Source of the DNA: JBGUVL01 sp045134375
Lineage (GTDB): Bacteria > Bacillota_I > Bacilli_A > Erysipelotrichales > Erysipelotrichaceae
Assembly (NCBI GenBank): GCA_045134375.1
Contig: JBGUVL010000012.1
Span: 23,905 to 87,904, forward strand
Direction: 5' to 3'
DNA length: 64,000 nt
Shown: positions 1 through 8,143 of the stretch, in pieces
Layout: every line of letters starts with the position of its first letter
Numbering within the stretch: the first letter of the stretch is position 1
Notes under the pieces: generated by a model
Database searches by the model: none
The model's input: only the letters and a program-made list of their open reading frames with translations
Told to the model about the DNA's origin: nothing
Program-made: the position numbers and the translations under genes

Positions 1-170
1 ACGTCACCTTTCTTAACAGTACCACCTGGAGCAGCCTGCTTAACGGCACATACTACAATGTCACCGATGTTAGAAGTTCTACGTCTGCTTCCTCCAAGTC
101 CACGGATTACTAATACTTCTTTCGCTCCTGTATTGTCGGCTACGCGTAATCTTGTTTCATTCTGAATCAT
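1..170 (-). CDS. rplN: 50S ribosomal protein L14, N-terminal part (cut by window edge)
   Basis: Translating the minus strand from the ATG at 170 gives MIQNETRLRVADNTGAKEVL, the start of ribosomal protein L14, which sits on the 50S subunit face that contacts 30S. Only about 56 codons are inside the window; the rest lies to the left. A GGAGGG ribosome binding site lies just upstream (about 181-186), and rpsQ ends 20 bp away, the usual rpsQ-rplN order of the S10/spc cluster. Identity is based on the recognisable N-terminus and on position. Confidence 0.95.
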   Translation of the reverse strand, partial: MIQNETRLRVADNTGAKEVLVIRGLGGSRRRTSNIGDIVVCAVKQAAPGGTVKKGD

Positions 171-189
171 TTGTATTACCCTCCTCGAC

Positions 190-450
190 CTATAGAACTA
201 CAGCTTTTTCAACGATTTCAACTAAACGGAATCTCTTAGTAGCACTTAATGGACGTGTTTCCATAATAACTACCTTATCACCAACTTTAGCTTCATTGTT
301 TTCGTCGTGAGCCTTGAATTTCTTTGAATATTTAACACGTTTTCCATACAAAGGATGTGTTTTCTTAGTTTCAACAATAACAGTGATTGTTTTATCCATC
401 TTATCGGAAACTACCGTTCCACGATATACTTTACGGCTAGATCTTTCCAC
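190..450 (-). CDS. rpsQ: 30S ribosomal protein S17
   Basis: An 86-residue basic protein of the usual S17 length, a primary 16S rRNA binder of the 30S body. The central stretch DKMDKTITVIVETKKTHPLY is the S17 signature, followed by the KVGDKVVIMETRPLS region. It lies between rpmC and rplN in the canonical S10-operon order, with short intergenic gaps and a GGAGG-type ribosome binding site, so it is co-transcribed from the promoter upstream of rpsJ. Confidence 0.98.
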   Translation of the reverse strand: MERSSRKVYRGTVVSDKMDKTITVIVETKKTHPLYGKRVKYSKKFKAHDENNEAKVGDKVVIMETRPLSATKRFRLVEIVEKAVVL

Positions 451-464
451 TTTTATGATCCTCC

Positions 465-665
465 TTATTTCTGACTTGCTGTTTCACGTTCTGTGATGAC
501 AGTCTTAATACGTGCAATTGTCTTTTTCACATCTTTCATACGAGCTGTGTTTTCCAACTGCCCTGTAGCTTGCTGGAAGCGAAGGTTGAAAAGTTCTTCC
601 TTTAAGCTTTCGATGTCTTTCAGCAATTCTTCATTGCTTCTTTCTCTAATTTCTTTTGCTAGCAT
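465..665 (-). CDS. rpmC: 50S ribosomal protein L29
   Basis: A 66-residue protein with the two-helix L29 pattern (ELLKDIESLKEELFNLRFQQ near residues 13-32). L29 sits at the polypeptide exit tunnel and helps form the docking site for signal recognition particle and trigger factor. It lies directly between rplP and rpsQ. The start codon is only 3 bp past the rplP stop, which suggests translational coupling in the S10 operon. Confidence 0.98.
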   Translation of the reverse strand: MLAKEIRERSNEELLKDIESLKEELFNLRFQQATGQLENTARMKDVKKTIARIKTVITERETASQK

Positions 666-668
666 GGA

Positions 669-1082
669 TTACTTTTCTCCTTTCTTCACGAATTTACACT
701 TCACTGGCAATTTGTGAGATGCTAAACGGAATGCTTCACGTGCAACTTCTTCCGATACACCAGCGATTTCAAACATAATACGTCCTGGTTTTACTACTGC
801 TACCCAGCTATCTGGAGCACCCTTACCAGAACCCATACGTACTTCTAATGGTTTCTTAGTTCTTGCCATGTGAGGGAAGATTTTAATCCAAACCTTACCA
901 CCACGTTTCATATAACGTGTCATGGCAATACGAGCCGCTTCAATCTGGCGGTTACTTACGTAGTTACCAGTATCAGCCATCAATCCATATTCACCGAATG
1001 CGATTTCACGTCCGGCTTTGGAACGACCTTCGTAAGATAAACGGTGAGGTCTTCTATATTTTGTTCTTTTAGGCATTAACAT
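669..1082 (-). CDS. rplP: 50S ribosomal protein L16
   Basis: A 137-residue protein beginning MLMPKRTKYRR, the common bacterial L16 start; an internal ATG at 1076 is a less likely alternative. L16 helps organise the A site of the 50S subunit. The segment RTKKPLEVRMGSGKG is the conserved tRNA-contacting region of L16. The gene lies 2 bp from the end of rpsC and 3 bp from rpmC, in the normal S10-operon order. Confidence 0.97.
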   Translation of the reverse strand: MLMPKRTKYRRPHRLSYEGRSKAGREIAFGEYGLMADTGNYVSNRQIEAARIAMTRYMKRGGKVWIKIFPHMARTKKPLEVRMGSGKGAPDSWVAVVKPGRIMFEIAGVSEEVAREAFRLASHKLPVKCKFVKKGEK

Positions 1083-1084
1083 AA

Positions 1085-1852
1085 TTAGTTGTTACCTCCT
1101 TCAGTAGTAGCAGCTTCTTTTTTCGGAGCAGACTGCTGAGAACGTCTATTGTTACGATCTCCTCTTCTGTTATTTCTTCTGCGTTCACCCTTTGGTGCTT
1201 CTGGTTCTTTTACCATTTCCCCTGGTAGCACTTCACCACGGCAAATCCATACTTTTACCCCTAAGCGTCCATAAGTTGTTGCAGCTTCTTCCCATGCATA
1301 ATCGATATCAGCACGTAATGTATGTAAAGGTACATTACCTTCTGAATATCCTTCGGTACGAGCCATATCAGCTCCACCTAAACGTCCAGAAACAGCGGTT
1401 TTAATACCTTTGGCACCAGCACGCATTGTTCTCTGGATCGCTTTTTTCTGTGCCGTTCTGAAAGAAGCACGGTTTTCCAACTGATCGGCAATACTTCTAG
1501 CTACTAATTTAGCATCTAAATCTGGATTAGCAATTTCCATTACTTTAATGAAAATGTTCTTTCCACCAGTCATTTTCACTAGTTTTTTCTTTAAACCTTC
1601 AACAACTTCACCACCGTTGCCACCGATTACCATACCCGGACGAGCCGTTCTGATAATTACTTCAACGCGGTTTTTCGAACGTTCAATTTCAACTTTTGAT
1701 ACGGAAGCAGCTTTTAATTCCTTGAATAAGAATTCACGAATTTTAACGTCTTCTAATAATAAATCGGCATATTCCTTGTCAGCATACCAACGTGATTCCC
1801 AATCACGAATAACACCAACTCTTAATCCGATAGGACTTACTTTCTGACCCAT
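1085..1852 (-). CDS. rpsC: 30S ribosomal protein S3
   Basis: A 255-residue S3 protein of the 30S head, at the mRNA entry channel. The N-terminus MGQKVSPIGLRVG is the family signature. A KH domain follows at about residues 40-110 with the GMVIGGNGGEVV loop, and the C-terminal S3 domain is at about 120-205. The last ~40 residues are a basic, Arg/Asn-rich extension that makes this protein longer than the ~218 residues of Bacillus S3. It is placed between rplV and rplP as expected. Confidence 0.97.
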   Translation of the reverse strand: MGQKVSPIGLRVGVIRDWESRWYADKEYADLLLEDVKIREFLFKELKAASVSKVEIERSKNRVEVIIRTARPGMVIGGNGGEVVEGLKKKLVKMTGGKNIFIKVMEIANPDLDAKLVARSIADQLENRASFRTAQKKAIQRTMRAGAKGIKTAVSGRLGGADMARTEGYSEGNVPLHTLRADIDYAWEEAATTYGRLGVKVWICRGEVLPGEMVKEPEAPKGERRRNNRRGDRNNRRSQQSAPKKEAATTEGGNN

Positions 1853-1862
1853 GAGCTACCTC

Positions 1863-2198
1863 CTAATCTCTTTCTGCCACACATACAGTGATGTGGCATG
1901 TTCTCTTGTGAATAGCACTTGCGCTTCCTTTTGCACGAGGCATGAAACGTTTCAATGTTACTCCTTCATTTACGTAGCAAGAGCTTACGTATAATTTTTC
2001 TTCATTTAAATCATTGTTATTAACAGCATTTGCTACTGCTGAGTTCAATACTTTACCAATTGCTTCAGCTGCGAAGTTTGGAGTAAAGCGCAGAATAGCT
2101 GCTGCTTCTTCTACATCTTTCCCACGGATAAGGTCGATAACCAGACGAGCTTTTCTAGGTGGGATTCTTAATGTTTTTGCTGTTGCTTTAATTTCCAT
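1863..2198 (-). CDS. rplV: 50S ribosomal protein L22
   Basis: I choose the ATG at 2198, giving a 111-residue protein beginning MEIKATAKTLRIPPRKARLV, the standard length and start for L22. An AGAGAGGA ribosome binding site precedes it; a longer reading frame reaching 2276 would overlap rpsS and has no support. L22 lines the exit tunnel with a long beta-hairpin, here the segment MPRAKGSASAIHKRTCHITV near the C-terminus. Changes in that hairpin are known to give macrolide resistance; I see no obvious alteration. Confidence 0.96.
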   Translation of the reverse strand: MEIKATAKTLRIPPRKARLVIDLIRGKDVEEAAAILRFTPNFAAEAIGKVLNSAVANAVNNNDLNEEKLYVSSCYVNEGVTLKRFMPRAKGSASAIHKRTCHITVCVAERD

Positions 2199-2211
2199 TA
2201 TGATTTCCTCT

Positions 2212-2490
2212 CTATCTCTTAGCTTTCTTATCGTCTCCGCCGTGATCAGCGTATTTTCTTGTTGGTACGAATTCACCTAATTTGTGCCCTACCATATCTT
2301 CTGTTACATATACAGGGATGTGTTCTTTACCATTGTAAACGGCAAAAGTGTGTTCCACGAACTGTGGGAAAATTGTTGAACGACGTGACCAAGTTTTAAT
2401 CACTTCTTTTTTACCAGACGCATTCAATGCTTCCACTTTCTTCATCAAGTGATCATCACAGAAAGGTCCTTTTTTCAAACTACGACTCAT
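2212..2490 (-). CDS. rpsS: 30S ribosomal protein S19
   Basis: A 92-residue protein with the S19 signature MSRSLKKGPFCDDHLMKKV and the conserved KTWSRRSTIFPQFVEHTFAV block. S19 pairs with S13 in the 30S head near the A and P sites. It lies between rplB and rplV in canonical order with a strong upstream GGAGG site, and belongs to the S10 operon. Confidence 0.98.
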   Translation of the reverse strand: MSRSLKKGPFCDDHLMKKVEALNASGKKEVIKTWSRRSTIFPQFVEHTFAVYNGKEHIPVYVTEDMVGHKLGEFVPTRKYADHGGDDKKAKR

Positions 2491-2512
2491 TTATTTTACC
2501 TCCTTTGCCTTC

Positions 2513-3346
2513 TTACTTAGCATTACGACGACGGACAATCAATTTGTCAGAAGCGTTTTTCTTCTTACGAGTAATAACACCCATAGCTTTCTTACCCCAA
2601 GGAGTCATTGGAGATTTACGACCAATTGAAGTACGTCCTTCCCCACCACCATGAGGGTGATCATTAGGGTTCATAACAGAACCACGAACGGTAGGTCTAA
2701 CACCTTTCCATCTATTTCTACCAGCTTTACCGATATTTACTAAGCTGTGGTCTTCATTACCAACAACACCGATCGTAGCGCGGCAATTAGCCAATACTTT
2801 TCTAACTTCTCCGCTGGATAAACGTAATGTTACATATTTTTCTTCAATACCTAAAATCTGAGCAGAACATCCAGCACTTCTTGCTAACTGTCCACCTTTT
2901 CCTGGTTTTAATTCTACATTGTGAATAAAAGTACCTTCCGGAATATCTTTCATTTCTAATGAGTTACCAACTTTGATATCAGCACCTTCACCAGATTGAA
3001 CTTTAGCACCAACACTCAATCCTTTAGGAGCTAAGATATATCTCTTTTCTCCATCCGCATAGTTTAATAGAGCGATGTTAGCACTTCTATTTGGATCGTA
3101 TTCGATTGTTGCAACTGTTGCAGGAATACCATCCTTATTTCTTTTGAAGTCGATAATACGATACTGACGCTTGTGTCCTCCACCCTTGTGACGAGTAGTG
3201 ATGCGTCCGTTATTGTTTCGACCAGCATTCTTGTTTAATGAAACAGTCAATGAACGTTCTGGCTTAGTAGCAGTAATTTCATCGAATGTCAAAGTTGTCA
3301 TGCCACGACGACCATTGGTCGTTGGCTTATACTTTTTGATACCCAT
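2513..3346 (-). CDS. rplB: 50S ribosomal protein L2
   Basis: A 277-residue protein matching L2 throughout: MGIKKYKPTTNGRRGMT at the N-terminus, the RNA-binding GGGHKRQYRIIDFKR block, and the C-terminal GSVMNPNDHPHGGGEGR motif containing the His that lies close to the peptidyl transferase centre. Length is that of the family. It is flanked by rplW upstream and rpsS downstream in the S10 operon. Confidence 0.98.
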   Translation of the reverse strand: MGIKKYKPTTNGRRGMTTLTFDEITATKPERSLTVSLNKNAGRNNNGRITTRHKGGGHKRQYRIIDFKRNKDGIPATVATIEYDPNRSANIALLNYADGEKRYILAPKGLSVGAKVQSGEGADIKVGNSLEMKDIPEGTFIHNVELKPGKGGQLARSAGCSAQILGIEEKYVTLRLSSGEVRKVLANCRATIGVVGNEDHSLVNIGKAGRNRWKGVRPTVRGSVMNPNDHPHGGGEGRTSIGRKSPMTPWGKKAMGVITRKKKNASDKLIVRRRNAK

Positions 3347-3399
3347 GTATTTTCCTCCTAACGCGTTTTAACGAGAAATAGCGCGATTCTTCTCGACTC

Positions 3400-3687
3400 T
3401 TATTCTCCGAATAAGTTGATATCCTGTCCAGCAGCCACTTTTACTACCGCTTTACGAACAGCCTTTGTTTTTCCAACGTATTTACCCATTCTCTTTTTCT
3501 TAGGTTTTACGTTTAAGATGTTTACTTTTTCAACTTTTACATTGAAAATTTCTTCAATTGCCTGTTTTACTTCTGTTTTATTTGACCCTTTTGCAACTTC
3601 AAACGTCACTTTGTTGTCAGCGTCCATCAATTTCATTGACTTTTCCGTAATGATTGGACGGATGATAATGTCTCTAGCGTTACTCAT
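3400..3687 (-). CDS. rplW: 50S ribosomal protein L23
   Basis: A 95-residue protein that begins with ARDIIIRPIITEKSMKLM, the typical L23 N-terminus, and continues with a KVNILNVKPKKKRMG loop that reaches into the exit tunnel. L23 is the main trigger-factor docking protein at the tunnel exit. Its start codon overlaps the rplD stop codon by one base, so translation of the two is probably coupled. Confidence 0.98.
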   Translation of the reverse strand: MSNARDIIIRPIITEKSMKLMDADNKVTFEVAKGSNKTEVKQAIEEIFNVKVEKVNILNVKPKKKRMGKYVGKTKAVRKAVVKVAAGQDINLFGE

Positions 3688-4316
3688 TATCCAAGTACCT
3701 CCTCAACCATTTTCACAGCACTTTCAGTGAAAACAATTTTGTTTGCGTTTACGATATCGTAAACGTTAATTCCTTCCGCCAGCACCATTTCCATTGTTTC
3801 AATATTTCTCATTGATAAGTAAGCATTTTCGAAATCTTCTTCTGGAGAAACAACGAATAATGTTTTCTTAACCGCACCGATATTTTCAATAATCTTGTTG
3901 AATTCCTTTGTTTTAGGAGCTGCTAATGCAAACTTATCAACAACGATCATAGCATCGCTGGCAACTTTTTCAGACAGCACTGATTTTAATGCTAATCTTC
4001 TTACTTTTTTATTTAAAGAATATTTGTAGCTTCTTGGTGTAGGTCCAAATACCGTTCCACCACCACGCCACTGAGTAGCTCTGATAGAACCCTGGCGAGC
4101 ACGTCCAGTCCCTTTCTGACGATATGGCTTACGTCCACCACCTCTAACTTCAGTACGAGTTTTTGTATCGTGTGTACCTTGACGTCTGCTAGCTTGCTGC
4201 ATCACGATAGCGTCAAAGATTACCTGCTGATTTGGTTCTACTTCGAATACTTCCGGGTTTAAAGTAATTTCTTTTACCTTCTGCCCTTCCTGGTTAATAA
4301 CTGTAATGTTAGCCAT
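3687..4316 (-). CDS. rplD: 50S ribosomal protein L4
   Basis: A 209-residue L4 protein. The conserved tunnel loop is visible at about residues 45-100, including TRTEVRGGGRKPYRQKGTGR and GGGTVFGPTPRSY. L4 is an assembly-initiator protein of 50S and in some bacteria the repressor of its own S10 operon, which is of interest because the rpsJ leader here is structured. It starts 3 bp after rplC and overlaps rplW by one base. Confidence 0.98.
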   Translation of the reverse strand: MANITVINQEGQKVKEITLNPEVFEVEPNQQVIFDAIVMQQASRRQGTHDTKTRTEVRGGGRKPYRQKGTGRARQGSIRATQWRGGGTVFGPTPRSYKYSLNKKVRRLALKSVLSEKVASDAMIVVDKFALAAPKTKEFNKIIENIGAVKKTLFVVSPEEDFENAYLSMRNIETMEMVLAEGINVYDIVNANKIVFTESAVKMVEEVLG

Positions 4317-4319
4317 CTT

Positions 4320-5024
4320 TTATTCCTCCTCAGCTGCAGTTTCTGTTGGAGTGTAATCAACTAAAGTTTTAGCTCCACCTTTAGCCTTGCTTCTCTTTAC
4401 TGCAGATTTTACTAATACCAATCCTTTTTTAGGACCTGGAACATTTCCTTTGATTAATAAACAGTTGTTTTCTACATCTACCTTAATGATTTCTAAATTC
4501 TGGTTTGTAGTAGTGTAACCACCTTCTTGCCCAGCCATGATAGTACCTTTACTAATCTTACCGGCACGAGAAGTGATACCAATCGTCGCTAATGAACCAA
4601 TGTGTCTGATGTTTTTAGATCCACCATGACTCTTAGGTCCCATAGTAGCGTTGTTTCTTACGATTGTACCGTTGTAACCTTTTCCTTTTGAAGTACCCTG
4701 TACATCAACCATATCTCCAGCTTCAAAGATATCAACCTTAACAACATCTCCTAAAGCAACGTTCATTTCGTTCCCTCTGATTTCTTTTGCGAATTTCTTA
4801 GGAGCAGTGTTGGCTTTTGCAGCATGACCTTTGCTAGCCTTTGTTGCTCTGTGTTCCTTCACATCTTCAAATCCTAACTGAACTGCTTCGTATCCATCGT
4901 TTTCCACTGTCTTAACCTGTAACACAGTGTTTGGTGTAGCTTCCACTACAGTCACAGGAATTAACACACCATCTTCTGTGAAGACCTGTGTCATCCCGAT
5001 CTTACGTCCTAATATACCTTTCAT
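4320..5024 (-). CDS. rplC: 50S ribosomal protein L3
   Basis: A 234-residue protein that starts MKGILGRKIGMTQVF, the L3 hallmark, and has the GKGYNGTIVRNN and GPKSHGGSKNIRHIG segments near the peptidyl transferase centre. It is slightly longer than the ~209-residue Bacillus L3 because of a C-terminal extension from about residue 208 that ends in an acidic TAAEEE tail. A GGAGG ribosome binding site precedes the start. It sits between rpsJ and rplD, as in most bacteria. Confidence 0.97.
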   Translation of the reverse strand: MKGILGRKIGMTQVFTEDGVLIPVTVVEATPNTVLQVKTVENDGYEAVQLGFEDVKEHRATKASKGHAAKANTAPKKFAKEIRGNEMNVALGDVVKVDIFEAGDMVDVQGTSKGKGYNGTIVRNNATMGPKSHGGSKNIRHIGSLATIGITSRAGKISKGTIMAGQEGGYTTTNQNLEIIKVDVENNCLLIKGNVPGPKKGLVLVKSAVKRSKAKGGAKTLVDYTPTETAAEEE

Positions 5025-5035
5025 GTTAGCACCTC

Positions 5036-5347
5036 CTATAACTTAATCTCGATGTCAACACCACTAGGTAATTCTAAACGACTTAAAGCGTCGATAGTTT
5101 CTGCGCTAGGGCCAACAATTTCGATTAAACGCTTGTGAGTTCTGATTTCGAACTGTTCACGAGAGTCCTTATATTTGTGTACCGCACGCAGGATTGTGAC
5201 AACCTGCTTTTCAGTTGGTAATGGTACTGGACCAACAATCTTCTTAGCACCGTGAGCCTGTGCTGATTCCACGATCTTTTCTGCTGATGCATCTAAAGTT
5301 CTGTGTTCATACGCTTTCAATCGGATGCGTACTGTATTTTTTGCCAT
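5036..5347 (-). CDS. rpsJ: 30S ribosomal protein S10 (NusE)
   Basis: A 103-residue protein matching S10: the N-terminal IRIRLKAYEHRTLD(A) block and the RTHKRLIEIVGPSAETIDAL region. S10 is part of the 30S head and, as NusE, also binds NusB in transcription antitermination and can link NusG to the ribosome. It is the first gene of the S10 operon. An AAAGGAG site lies 8 bp before the ATG, and a promoter plus structured leader lies upstream. Confidence 0.98.
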   Translation of the reverse strand: MAKNTVRIRLKAYEHRTLDASAEKIVESAQAHGAKKIVGPVPLPTEKQVVTILRAVHKYKDSREQFEIRTHKRLIEIVGPSAETIDALSRLELPSGVDIEIKL

Positions 5348-5465
5348 GATATATCTCCTTTCATCTATAATGATTTATAGACTCGCTCGATGCGAATTCC
5401 CTGACCCACCACTCATGACAACGTTTTTCAGTGTGTCAGCAACCTCGCACGTCCATGCGGTCGTG
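5348..5465 (-). promoter_or_regulatory. Structured 5' leader of the S10 operon
   Basis: The transcript leader of about 115 nt between the promoter and rpsJ can fold into several hairpins: CGCA/TGCG, a long-range TGAC-CACT/AGTG-GTCA stem, ATTCGC/GCGAGT, and a 7-bp TCTATAA/TTATAGA hairpin immediately before the ribosome binding site. The core CGAGGTTGCTGACACAC resembles what I recall of leaders before rpsJ in other Firmicutes. An autoregulatory ribosomal-protein leader is the likely role; the ligand is unknown. Confidence 0.5.
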
Positions 5466-5470
5466 ATGAT

Positions 5471-5499
5471 ATTTTATCATGTAGCGGGTGTGATTGCAA
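5471..5499 (-). promoter_or_regulatory. Promoter of the S10 ribosomal operon
   Basis: Minus-strand -35 TTGCAA (5494-5499) and -10 TAAAAT (5471-5476) are separated by exactly 17 bp. This is a good housekeeping sigma promoter placed ~125 bp upstream of rpsJ. Confidence 0.7.
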
Positions 5500-5623
5500 T
5501 AACTTTTTACGCTTTTTTTATTCTTTTACCGTTCCATAAAACCCCTTAAAATAAGTCTATTTAACCCCAAACAAAGAGAGCGCTTACATTTTTTGTTTTC
5601 TTTTCGCATTTGCTTTCAACAAT

Positions 5624-5664
5624 AAAAAAAACAGACTTTTTATCACAAAAAGAGCTGTTTTTTG
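5624..5664 (-). terminator. Rho-independent terminator after the HdeD-like gene
   Basis: An AAAACAG..CTTTTT / AAAAAG..CTGTTTT hairpin with a T-run on the minus strand just downstream of the stop codon at 5677. Confidence 0.75.
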
Positions 5665-5676
5665 GAATTTTCGGTT

Positions 5677-6264
5677 TCACATTCTTAATTCTTTCATCGA
5701 TATTGCCTCCATAAGCAACAATATGCCATTGCTAATCAAATACAGAGCAACAACGAAATTCAACACAATAGCTGAAGAAAGTGGCATCACGATAAAAACA
5801 ATCGAAAGTAAAATAGTCACTATACCACTGAGACGAAACATCGCTGTATTTGGTATTGCAAAATTGCGCATACGATTTGCAAACGACAATTTTTCTGCAC
5901 CAGAGAACATCAATACGATCGCTAACATAAAAGCAATCATAGTGGCTGTAATTTCAACAGGAGTTGACAATAAAAACCAGCCAAACATAATATTCATAAT
6001 ACCCATCACAATAACAAGTGGTTCCTTAAAATAAGATGTTGTACATAGATAAGTAATGACTTGGTAGATTCCCCAAGCCATCAACACAATCGATACCACC
6101 ACTTGCAATAATTGGAATATCTCGATTGGATAGGCTATACATAGAATACCCAAAATAACCATTGCAAACCCTAAAGCAAAGCATCCGATCCGCAATGAGC
6201 GAACATGTCGGTTCCAATTATTTTTAAATTGTACAATTGGATCAAAACCATGAAAACGGTTCAT
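5677..6264 (-). CDS. HdeD/DUF308-family membrane protein
   Basis: A 195-residue, very hydrophobic protein with about six predicted membrane segments in pairs (around residues 25-45, 48-70, 80-100, 104-122, 138-160 and 163-185). The repeated short-helix layout with the VIVMGIMNIMFGWFLL pattern is that of the HdeD/DUF308 family of small integral membrane proteins; HdeD itself is an acid-resistance protein of E. coli, but most relatives have no assigned function. It is a single-gene unit with its own terminator, lying between the S10 operon and a nitroreductase. Function is unknown here. Confidence 0.7.
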   Translation of the reverse strand: MNRFHGFDPIVQFKNNWNRHVRSLRIGCFALGFAMVILGILCIAYPIEIFQLLQVVVSIVLMAWGIYQVITYLCTTSYFKEPLVIVMGIMNIMFGWFLLSTPVEITATMIAFMLAIVLMFSGAEKLSFANRMRNFAIPNTAMFRLSGIVTILLSIVFIVMPLSSAIVLNFVVALYLISNGILLLMEAISMKELRM

Positions 6265-6348
6265 CCTATCATCTCCATTTCTTTTCTATATATTATAGTA
6301 TGTTACCAAAAAATACGATAGCCAAATAATCGAAAAAATTTTTAATCT

Positions 6349-7092
6349 CTAATCCAAATAATCCTTCAAATATTCCGCTATAGAACGACTCATTTCTAAT
6401 GCGAAGTCAGATTCATATTTTCGCTTGCAGAAAGCTTCCATACGTTGTTCATATTGATAAAGATTCCCTTCCTGCCGCTGACCTCTTTCCTTAAACATTT
6501 CTTTTAATTCTTTGCTATTTTTTTGGTGATAGTAGTTTTCACAAACCATTTGTTCATAAGTAAAGCGCTCTGGTTTTCTTCGATTTAACTGTTGCTCACT
6601 TGGATAGCCAAAAACCAGAAAAGCAGCAGGAAATACAAATTTAGGTAAATGTAGCAATTTTCTATGAAATTCGCACTGCTCCATAATATCACCAATATAG
6701 CAAGAGCCAATCCCCAAACTTTCTGCTGCCACCACGGCATTCTGTGCGGCAATCAAAGCATCATTGACTGCTAACAAGAATTCTCCAGCAGCTGGTTTAC
6801 GAACCTTCTCATTGATCGATGAAAACACATCATACCATTTCTGATAATCAGCACAAAAAATCAAAGCCATCTTCGCATCGGCAATGAAAGGTTGATGATC
6901 ACAACTATCCGCCAATTGATTTAGAACATTTTGATCCGTGATATCAATAATTGTATACATACTCTGATTTCCTGCCGTTGGCGCTTCAATTGCACTTTGG
7001 ATAATTAATCTTTTTTCTTCCTCTTTAATCTCTCGCCCAGTAAATACACGGACGGACTTTCTTAATTTTAATTGTTTGATTATTTCATTCAT
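6349..7092 (-). CDS. Nitroreductase family protein (NfsA/FRP-like)
   Basis: A 247-residue protein of the FMN-dependent nitroreductase fold. The N-terminal RKSVRVFTGREI (around residues 11-22) and APTAGNQSMY (around 38-47) match FMN-phosphate contacts in NfsA/FRP-type oxidoreductases. ALIAAQNAVVAAESLGIGSCYIGDI (quoted here in parts: ALIAAQNAVVAAESLG then IGSCYIGD) and the VFGYPSEQ segment are also typical. The likely activity is NAD(P)H-dependent reduction of flavins, quinones or nitro compounds in the cytoplasm; the true substrate cannot be read from sequence. It is a stand-alone minus-strand gene between thiT and the HdeD-like gene. Confidence 0.85.
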   Translation of the reverse strand: MNEIIKQLKLRKSVRVFTGREIKEEEKRLIIQSAIEAPTAGNQSMYTIIDITDQNVLNQLADSCDHQPFIADAKMALIFCADYQKWYDVFSSINEKVRKPAAGEFLLAVNDALIAAQNAVVAAESLGIGSCYIGDIMEQCEFHRKLLHLPKFVFPAAFLVFGYPSEQQLNRRKPERFTYEQMVCENYYHQKNSKELKEMFKERGQRQEGNLYQYEQRMEAFCKRKYESDFALEMSRSIAEYLKDYLD

Positions 7093-7243
7093 ACCTCATA
7101 TCCTCTCTTATATTACTAAAAACGCGCAAAACAAATCGATATGTTATTTACCATTTTCTTTGGTGACTGAAAAAGGTATCTTTGCTATCCATCGTTAATA
7201 ATAATTCAAATAAGATCAAAAGAAAAGAAAAACGATATTTTAT

Positions 7244-7283
7244 ATAAAAACCCTCCTAACTGATTTTACCAGTAAGGAGGGGC
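7244..7283 (-). terminator. Terminator of thiT
   Basis: A CCCTCCT..CTG / CAG..AGGAGGG hairpin (one mismatch in a 12-bp stem) followed on the minus strand by TTTTT, 25 bp past the thiT stop codon. Confidence 0.8.
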
Positions 7284-7306
7284 TTATCAAAAAGCAAAGC
7301 TTTTTC

Positions 7307-7867
7307 TTAATCTTTAATTCCAACAAACTCGGTTGGACGCGTATTTTTCAATTTCATTACCAGTAATGGAGCAACGATAACCGCTACGATCAATGTTGGC
7401 AAACAATAGGTAAGATTGTATCCGAAAGAATAAACCCAAGCATCCAAAGACCAAGCTGCTGTTCCTTCCGGGAACCAATACCATACTCCTACTAAAACGT
7501 GGGAAGCATATTTCACTAGCATTCCCAAAACAACACCGGCATAAACATTGTTTTTTCCAACTTTCGGACAAAGTGAGGCCATTCCACAAGCTAATAATGG
7601 AAGAATGTAATCCAAGAAAATCTGCCCTGGAGCGTACAACCAAGAATTCAATCCTAGCATTGTTTCTGTAATAAATACTAGAATTGCCGTTAATCCACCT
7701 TTCCACCATCCTAAGTGAAAAGAAGCAGCAAATAGCGCAATAACATGCAATTCTAATTTACCACCAAATGGCATTTCAAAAGGAATCATCTTACTTAGAT
7801 ACTCCAACGCCAGCGCTAACGCAATGTAAAACGCCATAAATACCAGATCTTTAGTTTTAAATTTCAT
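7307..7867 (-). CDS. thiT: Thiamine transporter ThiT (ECF S component)
   Basis: An integral membrane protein of 186 residues when started at the ATG at 7867, which has an AGGTG ribosome binding site; a longer frame to 7897 is unlikely. It resembles ThiT, the thiamine-binding S component of energy-coupling-factor transporters, with six membrane helices and the conserved GGKLELHVIALF (around residues 36-47) and GVWYWFPEGTAAW (around 127-139) segments, whose Trp/Glu/His residues form the thiamine pocket in known ThiT structures. The shared energising module (EcfA, EcfA', EcfT) is not in this window. A TPP riboswitch directly upstream confirms the thiamine assignment. Confidence 0.93.
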   Translation of the reverse strand: MKFKTKDLVFMAFYIALALALEYLSKMIPFEMPFGGKLELHVIALFAASFHLGWWKGGLTAILVFITETMLGLNSWLYAPGQIFLDYILPLLACGMASLCPKVGKNNVYAGVVLGMLVKYASHVLVGVWYWFPEGTAAWSLDAWVYSFGYNLTYCLPTLIVAVIVAPLLVMKLKNTRPTEFVGIKD

Positions 7868-7930
7868 AAAAAAACACCTCCATGTGAGGCGCAGCAAGTA
7901 TTTCCTTATTTTTGAACAGCAAAATAAGTA

Positions 7931-8034
7931 AAGACTCCCTACGCTAGTACTAACTAGATCAGGTCATAAGGGACCGGCATTTCTGCTCATCTCAGCTTTC
8001 CTTTGCTTTCACAACAAGAATAAGCGCCCCTGTC
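7931..8034 (-). promoter_or_regulatory. TPP riboswitch (THI element) controlling thiT
   Basis: The minus strand carries the TPP aptamer parts in order: AGGGGCGC, then AGCTGAGA, then GACCTGATCTAGTTAGTACT and AGCGTAGGGA. It lies between a promoter and thiT, so thiamine pyrophosphate is expected to switch the transporter off. I see no strong terminator between aptamer and start codon, which favours control of translation initiation, but that is inference. Confidence 0.95.
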
Positions 8035-8045
8035 TTGACGGTAGT

Positions 8046-8074
8046 ATTATAGCAGACATTGTTTTCAATAGCAA
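8046..8074 (-). promoter_or_regulatory. Promoter of the thiT riboswitch transcript
   Basis: Minus-strand -10 TATAAT (8046-8051) and -35 TTGCTA (8069-8074), 17 bp apart, just upstream of the TPP aptamer. Confidence 0.75.
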
Positions 8075-8095
8075 ATTTAATTCTTTTTTACCGAT

Positions 8096-8126
8096 AAAAA
8101 AAGCTCTCATCAAGAGAGCTTTTTAT
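8096..8126 (-). terminator. Terminator of the str operon / tuf
   Basis: An AAAAAGCTCTC / GAGAGCTTTTT hairpin with T-runs on both strands, 18 bp past the tuf stop codon. Confidence 0.85.
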
Positions 8127-8143
8127 CCTGTAATCGTGTGTAA

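Noticed and set aside
7314..7709. A second frame of 131 codons within thiT on the same strand
   Set aside because: It is a shadow of the ThiT frame, with no start signal; ThiT is supported by family motifs and the riboswitch.
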